A DNA stretch of 54,564 bases, taken from assembly GCA_947462815.1 (NCBI GenBank), contig CANHQR010000018.1, positions 1 to 54,564 of the forward strand, given 5' to 3'. A program made the translations under genes and the position numbers. The notes under the pieces are model-generated. The model was given only the letters and a program-made list of their open reading frames with translations, was not told the DNA's origin and searched no databases. Source of the stretch: Pseudobdellovibrionaceae bacterium (GTDB lineage Bacteria > Bdellovibrionota > Bdellovibrionia > Bdellovibrionales > JAMPXM01). Below, piece by piece: positions 33,942 through 43,253 of this stretch (its first letter is position 1; each line of letters starts with the position of its first letter).

Positions 33942-34700
33942 TCATCGTACTTCGCGTTCTAAGATTCTCAAAGCACGCTGAGTTTCGGCCCCCGCCGCCC
34001 TTCGCGCCAAGGACACCCAAAAGGCGTGAAGTGGCAACAGGCCGCGATGGCTCGTGAACTCGAGATCGAGAGCGTTGAGTCGAGCAAAAGCCCAAGCTTC
34101 GATGAGGCTCCACTTGCGAAGTGTACGCCCCAAATCGACGGGAGAGATCTCACAGCGCCCTAGAATCGATCGACAATACCCTTGATGGCGAATCTCGTCG
34201 TTCGCGATCGATTCCAGAATTTGTGCACCGATATCGTTTTGATTTTCGCGAAAGGCCATCGCAAAGAGCTTCAGGTTGTGAGCCGTGCGAACCTCAATCG
34301 CCATGAGGGCGGAATAAAACTCCGCAACATCCTGATCCGAGTCGATTCTCGACTTACGAATCGGCGCGAGCCGCTCTCCCAAGAGAGGTACGAAGCTCAT
34401 CGACTCTGGTAATTGGGCTTCAAGAGGATTTTTCAAGAGGCGAGCGATTTCCCCTTCCAGCATTCCCACGTGACGTGTTTCATCTTCACGGTGAATTCTC
34501 GCCAGTTTGGCTCGTCCCTCATCCTTCCAAGCTCTTTCCATATACTCGGCCACGACATCAAACAGCGGAATCTCGCCCTCACTCTCGGCATTCGCCAGAT
34601 GCTGGAGAAGATGGGCTTGTCCTCGAGGTGTACTGGCCACGCGTCTTAAGAAGAGGAGCGTGATCTGATCTCGAATCCAAGACTCAACTTTTTGCCACAT
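33942..34700 (-). CDS. Ferritin-like diiron protein
   Basis: About 252 residues. The start is set at MWQKVESWIRDQ, with aggag seven bases upstream; an in-frame ATG 11 codons earlier would overlap the previous gene. The protein is largely helical and shows two E-x-x-H motifs (REDETRHVGMLE and ANDEIRHQGYCR), with additional Glu residues on intervening helices (EYMERAWKDE and MAIEVRTAHN). This E..ExxH..E..ExxH arrangement is that of ferritin-like diiron proteins, which include oxidases, hydroxylases and rubrerythrin relatives. Its start lies two bases from the end of the CapA-like gene, so the two are probably co-translated. Substrate unknown. Confidence 0.75.
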   Translation of the reverse strand: MWQKVESWIRDQITLLFLRRVASTPRGQAHLLQHLANAESEGEIPLFDVVAEYMERAWKDEGRAKLARIHREDETRHVGMLEGEIARLLKNPLEAQLPESMSFVPLLGERLAPIRKSRIDSDQDVAEFYSALMAIEVRTAHNLKLFAMAFRENQNDIGAQILESIANDEIRHQGYCRSILGRCEISPVDLGRTLRKWSLIEAWAFARLNALDLEFTSHRGLLPLHAFWVSLARRAAGAETQRALRILEREVR

Positions 34701-34702
34701 GC

Positions 34703-35779
34703 TCAACTCCTCGGTTCGCGGTTCGCTAACCATCCAACTCGCCGAAAGATCGCTTCAGATTCGCCCTGACGCTCGCTCTGCTCGTGGAACAAGCGGATCT
34801 CGGGTGTGCGACGACCTCTCGAGGCTCGGTGCAAACAAAGCATTTCATAATGCGCAATTTGACCGCGCCGCTCGCCCAGCGTCTCAAGATCGACCACAAG
34901 CGCGCCAAAGTTTTTCGTCGGCCAGCTCCATTGGACTCCCAACCAATTACCAATGCCGTACGCAGCCAAGCTCGGTGATTGAGAATGGTCAAACCACTCA
35001 AGGGGCTGCACGACATGACCATGATGTCCAACGATCAATCGCACATCGTTCTGAACCCATTGAAGAGCCCACTGGCGCTGCTCGGCCGACGGGAAGTACC
35101 GAAACTCCAAGCCCCAATGCGGCAAGGCAATGCGCGCCAGGTGCCTCTCGCTCGGCGGAGCCCCACCCCTGATGATGTTGGGGCGATGACCCTTCGATAA
35201 AGCCTCATCGTGAAGCGATTCCGGCAAAGCTCTCCCGATCGAATGATTCTCCCACTGAGTCCAAGCTTGAATCGCGAGTCGCTCCGAGCCCACTTCGATC
35301 AAGTCCCAGGGCTTGAGACCCACGACGTTTGCTCCGAGACTCCTGAGCGTCGCGGCCGTTTTTTCGACGCCTTCACCACCAAAATCACCGACATGATTGT
35401 TGGCTAAGCTCCACACCCAACGCGAGGCGGGAACGCGTGTAACAGCCATGACTTGCTCTACGTACTCACGAGCCATCGCGTAGCGAATCGTAAATAAGGG
35501 CCGGCGCGCGATCCGCTCATGCAGAACTGGACCTTCGCAATTGGCAAAAACCAAGTCCGCCTCACCCAGTCGCTCTTGCAAGGAAGGCGACACCTGCGGA
35601 ACCCACTCTCGGTGGGTGCGCATCACATCGCCCAAGAAAACCAGTCGAACTTTGGATTGAGCCTGAAAAATTGAACGCGATGCTGGCGCTCGGGGCATCC
35701 CCCTCTCTTCTCCCATCACAGGCCAAGTCTGACGAAAGAGCCAGAGCAAACGCTCACTCAGCGGATACTGATTGAACAC
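34703..35779 (-). CDS. CapA/PgsA-type metallophosphoesterase-like protein
   Basis: A 358-residue protein of the family that includes CapA of poly-gamma-glutamate capsule synthesis. Motifs include VRLVFLGDVMR, DLVFANCEGPVL, WSLANNHVGDFG, ARIALPHWGLEF, LIVGHHGHVVQPLEW and LAAYGIGNWLG. These supply the Asp, Asn and His residues of a calcineurin-like metal site. There is no signal peptide or N-terminal membrane anchor, unlike capsule CapA, so a cytoplasmic role is likely. It overlaps the upstream hydroxylase gene by 26 bases and abuts the ferritin-like gene. Confidence 0.88.
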   Translation of the reverse strand: MFNQYPLSERLLWLFRQTWPVMGEERGMPRAPASRSIFQAQSKVRLVFLGDVMRTHREWVPQVSPSLQERLGEADLVFANCEGPVLHERIARRPLFTIRYAMAREYVEQVMAVTRVPASRWVWSLANNHVGDFGGEGVEKTAATLRSLGANVVGLKPWDLIEVGSERLAIQAWTQWENHSIGRALPESLHDEALSKGHRPNIIRGGAPPSERHLARIALPHWGLEFRYFPSAEQRQWALQWVQNDVRLIVGHHGHVVQPLEWFDHSQSPSLAAYGIGNWLGVQWSWPTKNFGALVVDLETLGERRGQIAHYEMLCLHRASRGRRTPEIRLFHEQSERQGESEAIFRRVGWLANREPRS

Positions 35780-37076
35780 GCCACCCCCGGCTTGGCCACA
35801 TCATGCGTTGAGAGTAGAGAGCCAATCCAACATGCCAAAGTGAAATGACAGCCGCACCCGTCACGAGATTCAAGTCACTCTCACCGATCGGCGCTTGCGC
35901 CACCAAAAGGGCTAAACTCATCAGCCATGCGCCTCGGCCCCATTCCCAGATATAGAATTTTCGTGAAGCATCGAGGGCTACCCCTACGGCTTGAAGTCCC
36001 AAGAGCAAATAGACGGCGATGCCAATCAACACAAGTCCCTCGGGTCGCGGATTCAAATAATAAAGAAGAAAAAACCCAGTCGCCAAAGGCAGGAGCGCCA
36101 GCAGACTCAAAACCCAGTTGGGTTGGGGAATCTCGAGACCCGCATGGCGACTCGCTTGTCTATGGGCTCGGTGCTCATCTGGCGATGCCAGCTCTTGGAC
36201 GGGTTCCCGAGCAAGACGAGCCTCTAAGCTCTCCGGCGACATCAACCATACGCTGAGCCACACACGAATCGCAGAAAGGGGTCGACTCCATCCCAAACGC
36301 GATGCCCAAGCTTGTGCGATCATCCACATCCTGATGTATTCGTCCGCCACGGCGCGAATTGGATTGGCTGTCCGAAGTCGATGTCGGGCCCCATACGTAG
36401 GTTCCGCGGACTCCGGCTGGAAACTTCCAAACAACTTGTCCCATATAATGAAGAACGCACCGTAATTACGATCCAAGTATTGGCTTTCCTGACCATGGTG
36501 CACGCGATGATGTGAAGGCGTGTTGAAGACAACGCCGACCCCTCGCCAAAATCGAGAGTCTTTAGAGGCGGCGCGGGTGTGTACAAGAAGTTGCAGACTA
36601 TTCATCACACCATTGGCGACAAAAAATGGCAGCGGAGGCACACCCATTAACACCGCGGGTAAGTAAAACGGGGCGGAAAAGACGAGCGCCTGAAGGGGTG
36701 CTGTTCGCAAGCCCACGCTGAAATTCATCTCTTCGGACTGATGGTGAACAACGTGAGCCGCCCATAAGAAGCCAATTCGATGATGGGCACGATGCAGAAA
36801 GTAGTACAGAAAGTCAGATACCAGAAAAGCAGCGGGCCAAACCCAAAGTGATTGGCTCGGCCACACCCAAGGGATGCTCTGCGAAAGCCTCGAATAAGCC
36901 CAAAACAAAAAACCGAAGTTGAAGATCAAGATGAGGCGTTCGAGCAAACCCGTCAGGGCGTTCGCTAGAGTCGCTCGAGCCGACATGATCTTGAGACCTC
37001 GGCGCCTGGCCCAAATGCCCTCAAGGCCCAAAATCAAAAAGAAAAACGGAATTGCGTAGGCGACCACATTGCCCAT
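35754..37076 (-). CDS. Fatty acid hydroxylase/sterol desaturase superfamily protein
   Basis: A 440-residue inner-membrane enzyme with several transmembrane helices. The eight-histidine diiron signature is present: FLHRAHHRIGFLWAAHVVHH gives the HxxxH and HxxHH boxes, and NTPSHHRVHHG gives the last box, followed by YGAFFIIWDKLFGSFQPE. The layout is closest to the alkylglycerol monooxygenase-like branch, which has extra C-terminal membrane helices; here the C-terminal 170 residues contain such helices. It would hydroxylate or cleave a lipid. It is the first gene of a three-gene overlapping unit with the CapA-like and ferritin-like genes. Confidence 0.9.
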   Translation of the reverse strand: MGNVVAYAIPFFFLILGLEGIWARRRGLKIMSARATLANALTGLLERLILIFNFGFLFWAYSRLSQSIPWVWPSQSLWVWPAAFLVSDFLYYFLHRAHHRIGFLWAAHVVHHQSEEMNFSVGLRTAPLQALVFSAPFYLPAVLMGVPPLPFFVANGVMNSLQLLVHTRAASKDSRFWRGVGVVFNTPSHHRVHHGQESQYLDRNYGAFFIIWDKLFGSFQPESAEPTYGARHRLRTANPIRAVADEYIRMWMIAQAWASRLGWSRPLSAIRVWLSVWLMSPESLEARLAREPVQELASPDEHRAHRQASRHAGLEIPQPNWVLSLLALLPLATGFFLLYYLNPRPEGLVLIGIAVYLLLGLQAVGVALDASRKFYIWEWGRGAWLMSLALLVAQAPIGESDLNLVTGAAVISLWHVGLALYSQRMMWPSRGWRVQSVSAE

Positions 37077-37127
37077 GGGACTACTCTAGCCGGCCCTGAG
37101 CCTCGCGCAAGGTCAAGGACGACGTGT

Positions 37128-38807
37128 TCACTTCCGAATGTAGTTTCGAAACGCAGCCAGACCCAAAAAGATCGCCAAGCTGTAGAAAATCGCCGACCAT
37201 ATAGGAATCCCCAAAACTAAGCCTGACGCTGCCGCTGGTAAGAACATCAAGGCGCTACCTGACAAAATGAGACTGCCGATGACAAGGCCGAGGAAGATGA
37301 GATTCGATGACGCCTCCAGAGACGTCTTCAGCTCTTCCAGTTCGACCAAACTCAGTCGAAAAGCGAAATCCGGGTGATTGATCTTACGCACAAATTGCCG
37401 CAACTCGCGCGGTAAGGACTTCAAAAGTGCCAGGCTATCGCGGCCGACGCGAAGAGCATCATCGCGGAGACGCAAAGGATCCGTCTTTGACCTCACCAAT
37501 TCATCCGCGAACTCAAGGGCGTGGGGGAGCAAATCAAACTCTCGATTGATCACACGACCCATACCCTCGACCGTGACAATCGACTTAAAGAACAACAAAA
37601 GTTCGCTGGGTAAGATCAAGCCGTGCTTGGCCGAGATCGCAGTAGTTCGCATCAGCAAGCGACCTAGGTCAACGTTACGAAGATTGAGTCCGAAATGCGG
37701 GGCCAAGACGTCCTGCAGCTCGCGAGCAAACTCGTCGATGTCGACCCTGTCTGTGTAGGGCGCAATCTCAATGTACTCGTAGGCGAGGCGCTCATAGTCT
37801 TCCGTATAAAGAGCGAGGAACAAGTTGGCGATGGTATCCCGAACACGACGACTCAGACGTCCAACGATACCGAAATCAATCAAGCCGATACGCTGATCAG
37901 GCATAATGAAAAGGTTGCCGGCGTGCAAATCACCGTGGAAAAAACCGTGGACAAAAACTTGGCGGAAGTAGCACTTCACGCCTATGCGCATGACGGCGTC
38001 GCGATCCACGCCGCTTTGTCGCAGAGACTCTGGGTTCGAGAGAGGAACGCCCTGAAGCGCCTCCATGACAAGGACTTTCGGTCCCGAGTATTCCGTGTAA
38101 ACAATCGGAATTTTAACTGTCGTATCGTCGCGAAAGTTCTGTTGGAAGCGCCGAATATTATTGGCCTCAACCGAAAAATTCGTCTCGAGCTCCAAGGATT
38201 TGGCAAACTCATCAACGATGCCCAAGGGATTAAAAGCGGCGGCTTCGGGCAAGAACCGATGCAAACGTTCGGCGATGAACTCCAACACGCCTAAATCGTT
38301 ACGAACAACCTCGGCAATACCCGGTCGCTGAACTTTTACAACCACCGATTGACCGCTGCGAAGCTTCGCTCGATAGACTTGAGCAATGCTCGCGGCACCG
38401 ATGGGTGTCTCATCGATGTACTCAAAGACTTCATGCAGATCACGACCGAAATGCGCCGTCAAAGTTCCGCGCATTTTTTCAAATGGCAATGCGCTGACTT
38501 GATCATGAAGTTTCTTGAATTCCTCAACCCAATCTTCGGGAACCAAATCGGGACGTGTCGCCAAGAGCTGACCGAGTTTTACGAAGGTGGGTCCCAACTC
38601 TTCAAAGGCCATGCGCATGCGCTCAGCCGTCGTGTATTGATCCGGATCAATTCCGCTGAGGCGCTCGACGAGAAATCGGCCGAGCCGAAGTCGCTCAGCG
38701 ATATTTTGAAATCCATATCGAGCGAAGACACTGACGATGACGCGGAGACGAGCCGCATTGCGAAGAGCCGAACTCACATGCCGACGTCGTCGCCGCTTCA
38801 CGTTCAT
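37128..38807 (-). CDS. ubiB: UbiB/ABC1/AarF atypical kinase
   Basis: A 559-residue member of the ABC1 atypical kinase family, linked to ubiquinone or other isoprenoid lipid metabolism. Key motifs are ELGPTFVKLGQLLATRPDLV (the KxGQ region), PIGAASIAQVYRAKL (Ala-rich loop), VVVKVQRPG (ATP Lys), HGFFHGDLHAGNLF (catalytic loop) and LIDFGIVGRLS (DFG). Two C-terminal membrane helices (NLIFLGLVIGSLILSGSALM and a final one) match the family. The length is typical. Its start overlaps the RNase R stop by four bases, which suggests co-expression. Confidence 0.93.
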   Translation of the reverse strand: MNVKRRRRRHVSSALRNAARLRVIVSVFARYGFQNIAERLRLGRFLVERLSGIDPDQYTTAERMRMAFEELGPTFVKLGQLLATRPDLVPEDWVEEFKKLHDQVSALPFEKMRGTLTAHFGRDLHEVFEYIDETPIGAASIAQVYRAKLRSGQSVVVKVQRPGIAEVVRNDLGVLEFIAERLHRFLPEAAAFNPLGIVDEFAKSLELETNFSVEANNIRRFQQNFRDDTTVKIPIVYTEYSGPKVLVMEALQGVPLSNPESLRQSGVDRDAVMRIGVKCYFRQVFVHGFFHGDLHAGNLFIMPDQRIGLIDFGIVGRLSRRVRDTIANLFLALYTEDYERLAYEYIEIAPYTDRVDIDEFARELQDVLAPHFGLNLRNVDLGRLLMRTTAISAKHGLILPSELLLFFKSIVTVEGMGRVINREFDLLPHALEFADELVRSKTDPLRLRDDALRVGRDSLALLKSLPRELRQFVRKINHPDFAFRLSLVELEELKTSLEASSNLIFLGLVIGSLILSGSALMFLPAAASGLVLGIPIWSAIFYSLAIFLGLAAFRNYIRK

Positions 38808-41788
38808 CGCTTCGCACTACCTTTGTTACCCTTTGAAGACGACGAGGCCTTCTTCGCGACGGCTCGGCGACCTCCGAGACCGCCCTTTTGAGCCTTACGT
38901 GCGGACTGACTCGCACCTTTGGCGCCAGATCGCCGCGCCGATTCGGTTTCTTTTCGAGCGGGTTTGCCCTGCTTGTTGCCCTTGCGTTGCTCCGAACGAG
39001 ACTTTGAAGCACTACCACGTGCGGACATGTCGCGATCTCCCTTCCACTGGCTCGACCTCGAGCGTGCCGAACTCGTCGAAGGACCTGGTCCTCGCTGAGC
39101 GGCCTTACGATTTTCGCGTGCAATTTCAACTTCTGTTGGATCGCCGAGCATTTCTCTTTCGAGAGCCTCGACGTCATCCTCGTTCGCCAATTCGGCAACG
39201 ATCGCTAAACCGAAATCGATTTTACCTGTGGATACGTCAGCCGCCAAAACTTCAACCCGCAAATGATCGCCCAACTTAAAAACTCGGCCCGTACGCCGAC
39301 CAAATAGGCGCATCGACGGCTCATCAAACACCCAGCGATCATTACCAAGCGATTCGAGCCGGAGCAGGCCATCGACCTCGAAATCTCGAAGTGTGACGAA
39401 TAAGCCGAACTTCGTGACCGAGGTCACCGCTCCCTCAAGGGTTTCACCGATGTAGCGGCGAATGAATCGAGCCTTCTTGATCGACAACACTTGCCGTTCA
39501 GCCTTGACGGCTCGCTGCTCACAGGCGGAGAGATGCTGAGCGGCGGCGGCGATCTCCTCCCGTTCCATTCCTTGATTGCGATAACGATCCACCAGCACAG
39601 CTTTAATCAAGCGGTGAGCGATCAGATCGGGATAGCGACGAATGGGCGAAGTGAAGTGGGAGTAGTGGGAGAAGCCGAGACCGAAGTGCCCGATATTTTC
39701 TTCGGAATACTGCGCCTGCGACATCGCACGAAGAGCCAACATGTTAAGAACTTGCCCGCCTGGCTTTTGAGCGGCGACTTGCAAAGCTTTCGTCATACGC
39801 TTTTGCAAATCGTGTCCATGCAGCCCCTTCACTTTTCCTGAAGGTCCCATGAGATTCCACATCATACGCTCGAGAGTCTTGATCTTCTCAAGATCCGGCT
39901 CGTCGTGAACGCGGTAGATTCCATGCAATCGCTGGTCTTCAAAAAACCGAGCCGTGCACACATTGGTGATCAGCATCATCTCTTCGATCAAACGGTGCGC
40001 GAAGAGACGCGTGCTGCGCACAATGTCGGTTGTCTCGCCCGAATCATCGACCACAACTTGAGTCTCCGGGAGCTCCAGATCCAAGGAGCCTTCGCGAAAG
40101 CGCTTAGCCATCAGGATCTTTGCAAGATCGGCACAGCGCTTGATGTTCGCGACGACTTTTGGAAGAGCCTTCATACGGTCATTGATCTCATCGTCGATGA
40201 CTTCTTGAGCCTCTCCGTAAGTCACTCGAGCTTGTGATCGCATCACACCTTCAAAGAAGCGATATTGACGAATCACACCTTGCCAATCGAGTTGAATCTC
40301 ACACGCAAAACAAAGTCGATCGACCTCGGGCTTCAAAGAGCAGAGCTCATTCGAAAGCTCCTCGGGAAGCATCGGCACAACATGATTCGGAAAATAGACG
40401 CTGGTCCCACGAAGGTAGGCGTCTTCATCAATGGCTGAGCCCGGTTTCACATAGTGAGAAACGTCGGCGATCGCGACGACAAGTCGGAACCCATTCGTCG
40501 TCGACTCGGCATAAACAGCGTCGTCGAAGTCGCGTGCAGTTGCGCCGTCAATCGTGATCAGCGGCAAATTCCGCAGATCTTCTCGACCCGCGCAGTCTTC
40601 GGGGCGAACTTCGGTCCCAAGAGACACAGCTTCGCGCTGAGCCTGTAAAGAAAACTCGTCGGGAATGTGGCGCTCATGGACCACGCGAATGATATCGTTG
40701 AGAGGATCTTCCACGTCGCCCAAAATCCGAACGACACGGCCCGTGAGCGGTCGATCCTGTGAGGCATATTCGAGAATTTCGACAGCGACCCAGTCACCTT
40801 CTTGAGCCCCCATCGAGTCTTCTGTGAGAACGCGCAAATCCATTCCCCAGCCGCGGCCGTCATCTTGGATCACGCCGTAACGACGATCGACTGGTAAATA
40901 GCGGCCGACAACGCGTGCATGCGCCCGCGACAAAATCCGTTTGACCTCGCCGAAGAGCCGCTCCCCGCGGTCACCACCTTCTTTAGGGCGCGAACGAAAA
41001 ACCTCAACCTCGACTCGGTCATTGCTCATCACGCCGGACATGTATTGCCGAGAAATGTACACATCAGGTACCGAGGCATCATCAGGTAGCAAAAAGCCAA
41101 ATCCATCAGGATGTCGCTTGACGGTTCCCGTCACAAACAACCGCTGACCTTCGCGGCGAGCTTCCTTCTTAACGACTCGAACACCTGTCGCTGCCGCGCC
41201 ACCCACTGGCTTGGGCAAAGCGGGGCCTCCCGCGAGCGGCTCCGTCGTGGTGGGCAGTCCTGTGCCTAGACTTCGCGCTCTTGGCCAGCCCGGATCGACG
41301 GGAGTTCGCGGGCCGCTGCCCACCACATCGCGTGCAACCTCTGCGGGCGTGATGAGGGAGGACAATTCCGCCGGGGGCGTGAACACAGGCTTCAGGCCCT
41401 GGGGCTGAGGGCGCGCGCTTGTTCGCGGTCCCTCGGAACGAGGAGAGGGCGTACTCTTTTGCGACGGCGGCGGCTGAGATTGCGACGGCGTCGACATCGG
41501 AAAGCTCATCAGCGGCTTGTATTCGATCGAACGCTTGGGCAAACCCGTCGCTAACGCGCCGCCCCCAGGCGGTCGAGGCGAATCGCTTCGCGACGATGCA
41601 AACTCGGGCCGAGCCCATCCCGATCGCGAGGCCGCTCCGCCCAGAACATCTCGCAACGAGCGCCCGTTATTGATCTCGCGCTGTGAATCTCGCGATGAAT
41701 CGCGGTCTTCCCGCCGAGAATTCGACTTGGGCCCGCCGGACGGACCTTGTTGAAAAGAATTTTTGCGAGTTCCACGTCCGCGTCCCAT
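38804..41788 (-). CDS. rnr: Ribonuclease R with long disordered extensions
   Basis: A 994-residue 3'-5' exoribonuclease. The N-terminal 220 or so residues are Ser/Pro/Arg/Gly-rich and look disordered. The conserved body begins near RLFVTGTVKRHPDGFGFLLP (cold-shock domain). The RNB catalytic domain has LITIDGATARDFDDAVYAE (metal-binding Asp residues), IADVSHYVKPGSAIDEDAY, and GFSHYSHFTSPIRRYPDLIAH. An S1 domain follows (GETLEGAVTSVTKFGLFVTL). The last 130 residues are basic and low in complexity (SARGSASKSRSEQRKGNKQ). E. coli RNase R is about 813 residues and has only a short basic tail. It is divergent from tRNA-Leu. Confidence 0.94.
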   Translation of the reverse strand: MGRGRGTRKNSFQQGPSGGPKSNSRREDRDSSRDSQREINNGRSLRDVLGGAASRSGWARPEFASSRSDSPRPPGGGALATGLPKRSIEYKPLMSFPMSTPSQSQPPPSQKSTPSPRSEGPRTSARPQPQGLKPVFTPPAELSSLITPAEVARDVVGSGPRTPVDPGWPRARSLGTGLPTTTEPLAGGPALPKPVGGAAATGVRVVKKEARREGQRLFVTGTVKRHPDGFGFLLPDDASVPDVYISRQYMSGVMSNDRVEVEVFRSRPKEGGDRGERLFGEVKRILSRAHARVVGRYLPVDRRYGVIQDDGRGWGMDLRVLTEDSMGAQEGDWVAVEILEYASQDRPLTGRVVRILGDVEDPLNDIIRVVHERHIPDEFSLQAQREAVSLGTEVRPEDCAGREDLRNLPLITIDGATARDFDDAVYAESTTNGFRLVVAIADVSHYVKPGSAIDEDAYLRGTSVYFPNHVVPMLPEELSNELCSLKPEVDRLCFACEIQLDWQGVIRQYRFFEGVMRSQARVTYGEAQEVIDDEINDRMKALPKVVANIKRCADLAKILMAKRFREGSLDLELPETQVVVDDSGETTDIVRSTRLFAHRLIEEMMLITNVCTARFFEDQRLHGIYRVHDEPDLEKIKTLERMMWNLMGPSGKVKGLHGHDLQKRMTKALQVAAQKPGGQVLNMLALRAMSQAQYSEENIGHFGLGFSHYSHFTSPIRRYPDLIAHRLIKAVLVDRYRNQGMEREEIAAAAQHLSACEQRAVKAERQVLSIKKARFIRRYIGETLEGAVTSVTKFGLFVTLRDFEVDGLLRLESLGNDRWVFDEPSMRLFGRRTGRVFKLGDHLRVEVLAADVSTGKIDFGLAIVAELANEDDVEALEREMLGDPTEVEIARENRKAAQRGPGPSTSSARSRSSQWKGDRDMSARGSASKSRSEQRKGNKQGKPARKETESARRSGAKGASQSARKAQKGGLGGRRAVAKKASSSSKGNKGSAKR

Positions 41789-41925
41789 AGCGTGACGCTA
41801 ACACTCCCCCGTGCTGTTTCCAAGCCAGGCATGTCCTGAACCACACTTCCCGACACAGCGGCTCGCGGCATTTCCTCGTGACCTCGACCGGGAGTTTTTG
41901 CTAGAGCTGAAGCTTCCCAAATCGG

Positions 41926-42012
41926 GCCCCGGTGGCGGAACTGGTAGACGCGTAAGATTCAGGTTCTTATGACCGTAAGGTTGTGGAGGTTCAAGTCCTC
42001 TCCGGGGCACCA
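41926..42012 (+). tRNA. tRNA-Leu (anticodon CAG)
   Basis: An 87-nt class II tRNA. The acceptor strands gccccgg and ccggggc pair perfectly, followed by A73 and an encoded CCA. The anticodon arm taaga-ttcaggt-tcttat places CAG at 41960-41962. A long variable arm (gaccgtaaggttgt) and the T arm ggaggttcaagtcctc are present. It reads CUG leucine codons. Confidence 0.97.
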
Positions 42013-42027
42013 TCAAGAAGCGAAAAT

Positions 42028-42056
42028 GCCGGGCTGGGCCCGGCTTTTTGTTTTTT
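42028..42056 (+). terminator. Rho-independent terminator after tRNA-Leu
   Basis: gccgggc-tgg-gcccggc is a perfect 7-bp GC stem with a three-base loop, followed by tttttgtttttt. It starts 15 bases past the tRNA. Confidence 0.95.
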
Positions 42057-42215
42057 GAAGCCCTACGGTACCGAAACCGATCGTTCTTCATCTTCGACAA
42101 ATAGGAAGTTCCGGATCTTCCCATTGACCCCGTTCACAAGCCCCTTCACCTGACGACGGCCACTAAGACTTGATGCGGCTTGGCCAGTCTCCTTCTCGCA
42201 GTGCTAACTTGAAGC

Positions 42216-43253
42216 ATGACTCAAGCTTCGAATTGCAATCACGACCACCCGCATTCGCATGGTCAAGGTCATGGGCATTCGCATCCCAACTCGGACCATC
42301 ATCACGGACAGCATGGTCACGACCACCACCATCACCACCTCGACAGCTCACAGCTTCAGCGAAGTTTCTACTTCGGCATGTGGCTCAATCTCGCCTATGT
42401 CATTTTTGAATTTGGCATGGGCTGGTTCACCAACTCCGTCGCGCTGCTCGCCGATGCAGGTCACAATCTTCAGGATGTTCTGAGTTTGGCCATGTCCGCC
42501 CTGGCCCTCAAGTTTGCGGAGCGACCCGCGACGGCCGCACTGACCTATGGCTACAAAAAACTGACGATTCTATCAGCGCTCGCGGGTTCGATTCTTCTCA
42601 CCGGCACCTGTGGCGCGATTGCATGGGAAGCCATCAGCCGCCTGCGCGAGCCTCCCGAAGTTTTGGGTCAAACCGTGATGTGGGTCGCGCTTGTGGGCGT
42701 GGTGATCAACATCACGTCCGCACTTTTTTTTGTTCGACACACTCATGAGCTGAACGCGCGAAGCGCTCTTATTCACTTGCTCGGCGATGCCGCAATTTCA
42801 TTAGCCGTGGCCGCTTCAGGCTTTGCAATCGCTCAAGGTCTTGGGTCATGGCTGGATCCCGCGCTCAGCCTGGTGGTGGCCGCCGTTATCTTTTACAGTG
42901 CCTGGAGGCTACTGCGCACTTCTCTCGTGATGGCGATGGATGGGGTGCCTGATCATTTACGACCCGAAGACATTAAAGCCTCGTTGTGTCGCATTCAGGG
43001 GGTTCACAACGTGCACCATCTTCACGTTTGGTCGATCTCCACCACCGAAACGGCACTCACGGCTCACGTGGGCGCGACCGAGCAGGCCAACAATCAATTG
43101 CTGGCCCAAATCAAAGCACATCTCCGCGATAAGTTTAAGATCACTCACAGCACGATCCAGATCGAGATGATTTCACCGAATGAGGCGACGACTTGTGCGA
43201 CCCCAGATCCCCACGCGCCTCAGACCGGCCAGGGATGCGACACTCAGAATTAG
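42216..43253 (+). CDS. Cation diffusion facilitator (CzcD/ZitB-type Zn2+ exporter)
   Basis: A 345-residue inner-membrane antiporter that exports zinc or similar divalent ions. The first 42 residues are His/Asp-rich (HDHPHSHGQGHGHSH and a later run of five His), a likely cytoplasmic metal-binding segment. Six membrane helices follow. Helix II has LLADAGHNLQDV (H-x-x-x-D) and helix V has LIHLLGDAAISL (H-x-x-x-D), the tetrahedral transport site. The C-terminal domain (VHHLHVWSISTTETALTAHV) has the cytoplasmic metal-sensing fold of the family. The end is convergent with a broken kinase gene, overlapping by 4 bp. Confidence 0.95.
   Translation: MTQASNCNHDHPHSHGQGHGHSHPNSDHHHGQHGHDHHHHHLDSSQLQRSFYFGMWLNLAYVIFEFGMGWFTNSVALLADAGHNLQDVLSLAMSALALKFAERPATAALTYGYKKLTILSALAGSILLTGTCGAIAWEAISRLREPPEVLGQTVMWVALVGVVINITSALFFVRHTHELNARSALIHLLGDAAISLAVAASGFAIAQGLGSWLDPALSLVVAAVIFYSAWRLLRTSLVMAMDGVPDHLRPEDIKASLCRIQGVHNVHHLHVWSISTTETALTAHVGATEQANNQLLAQIKAHLRDKFKITHSTIQIEMISPNEATTCATPDPHAPQTGQGCDTQN

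Noticed and set aside
33759-33962. 67-residue plus-strand frame before the ferritin-like gene
   Set aside because: It overlaps the convergent gene's end and has no motif; the 29-residue frame in the same place has a more protein-like layout.
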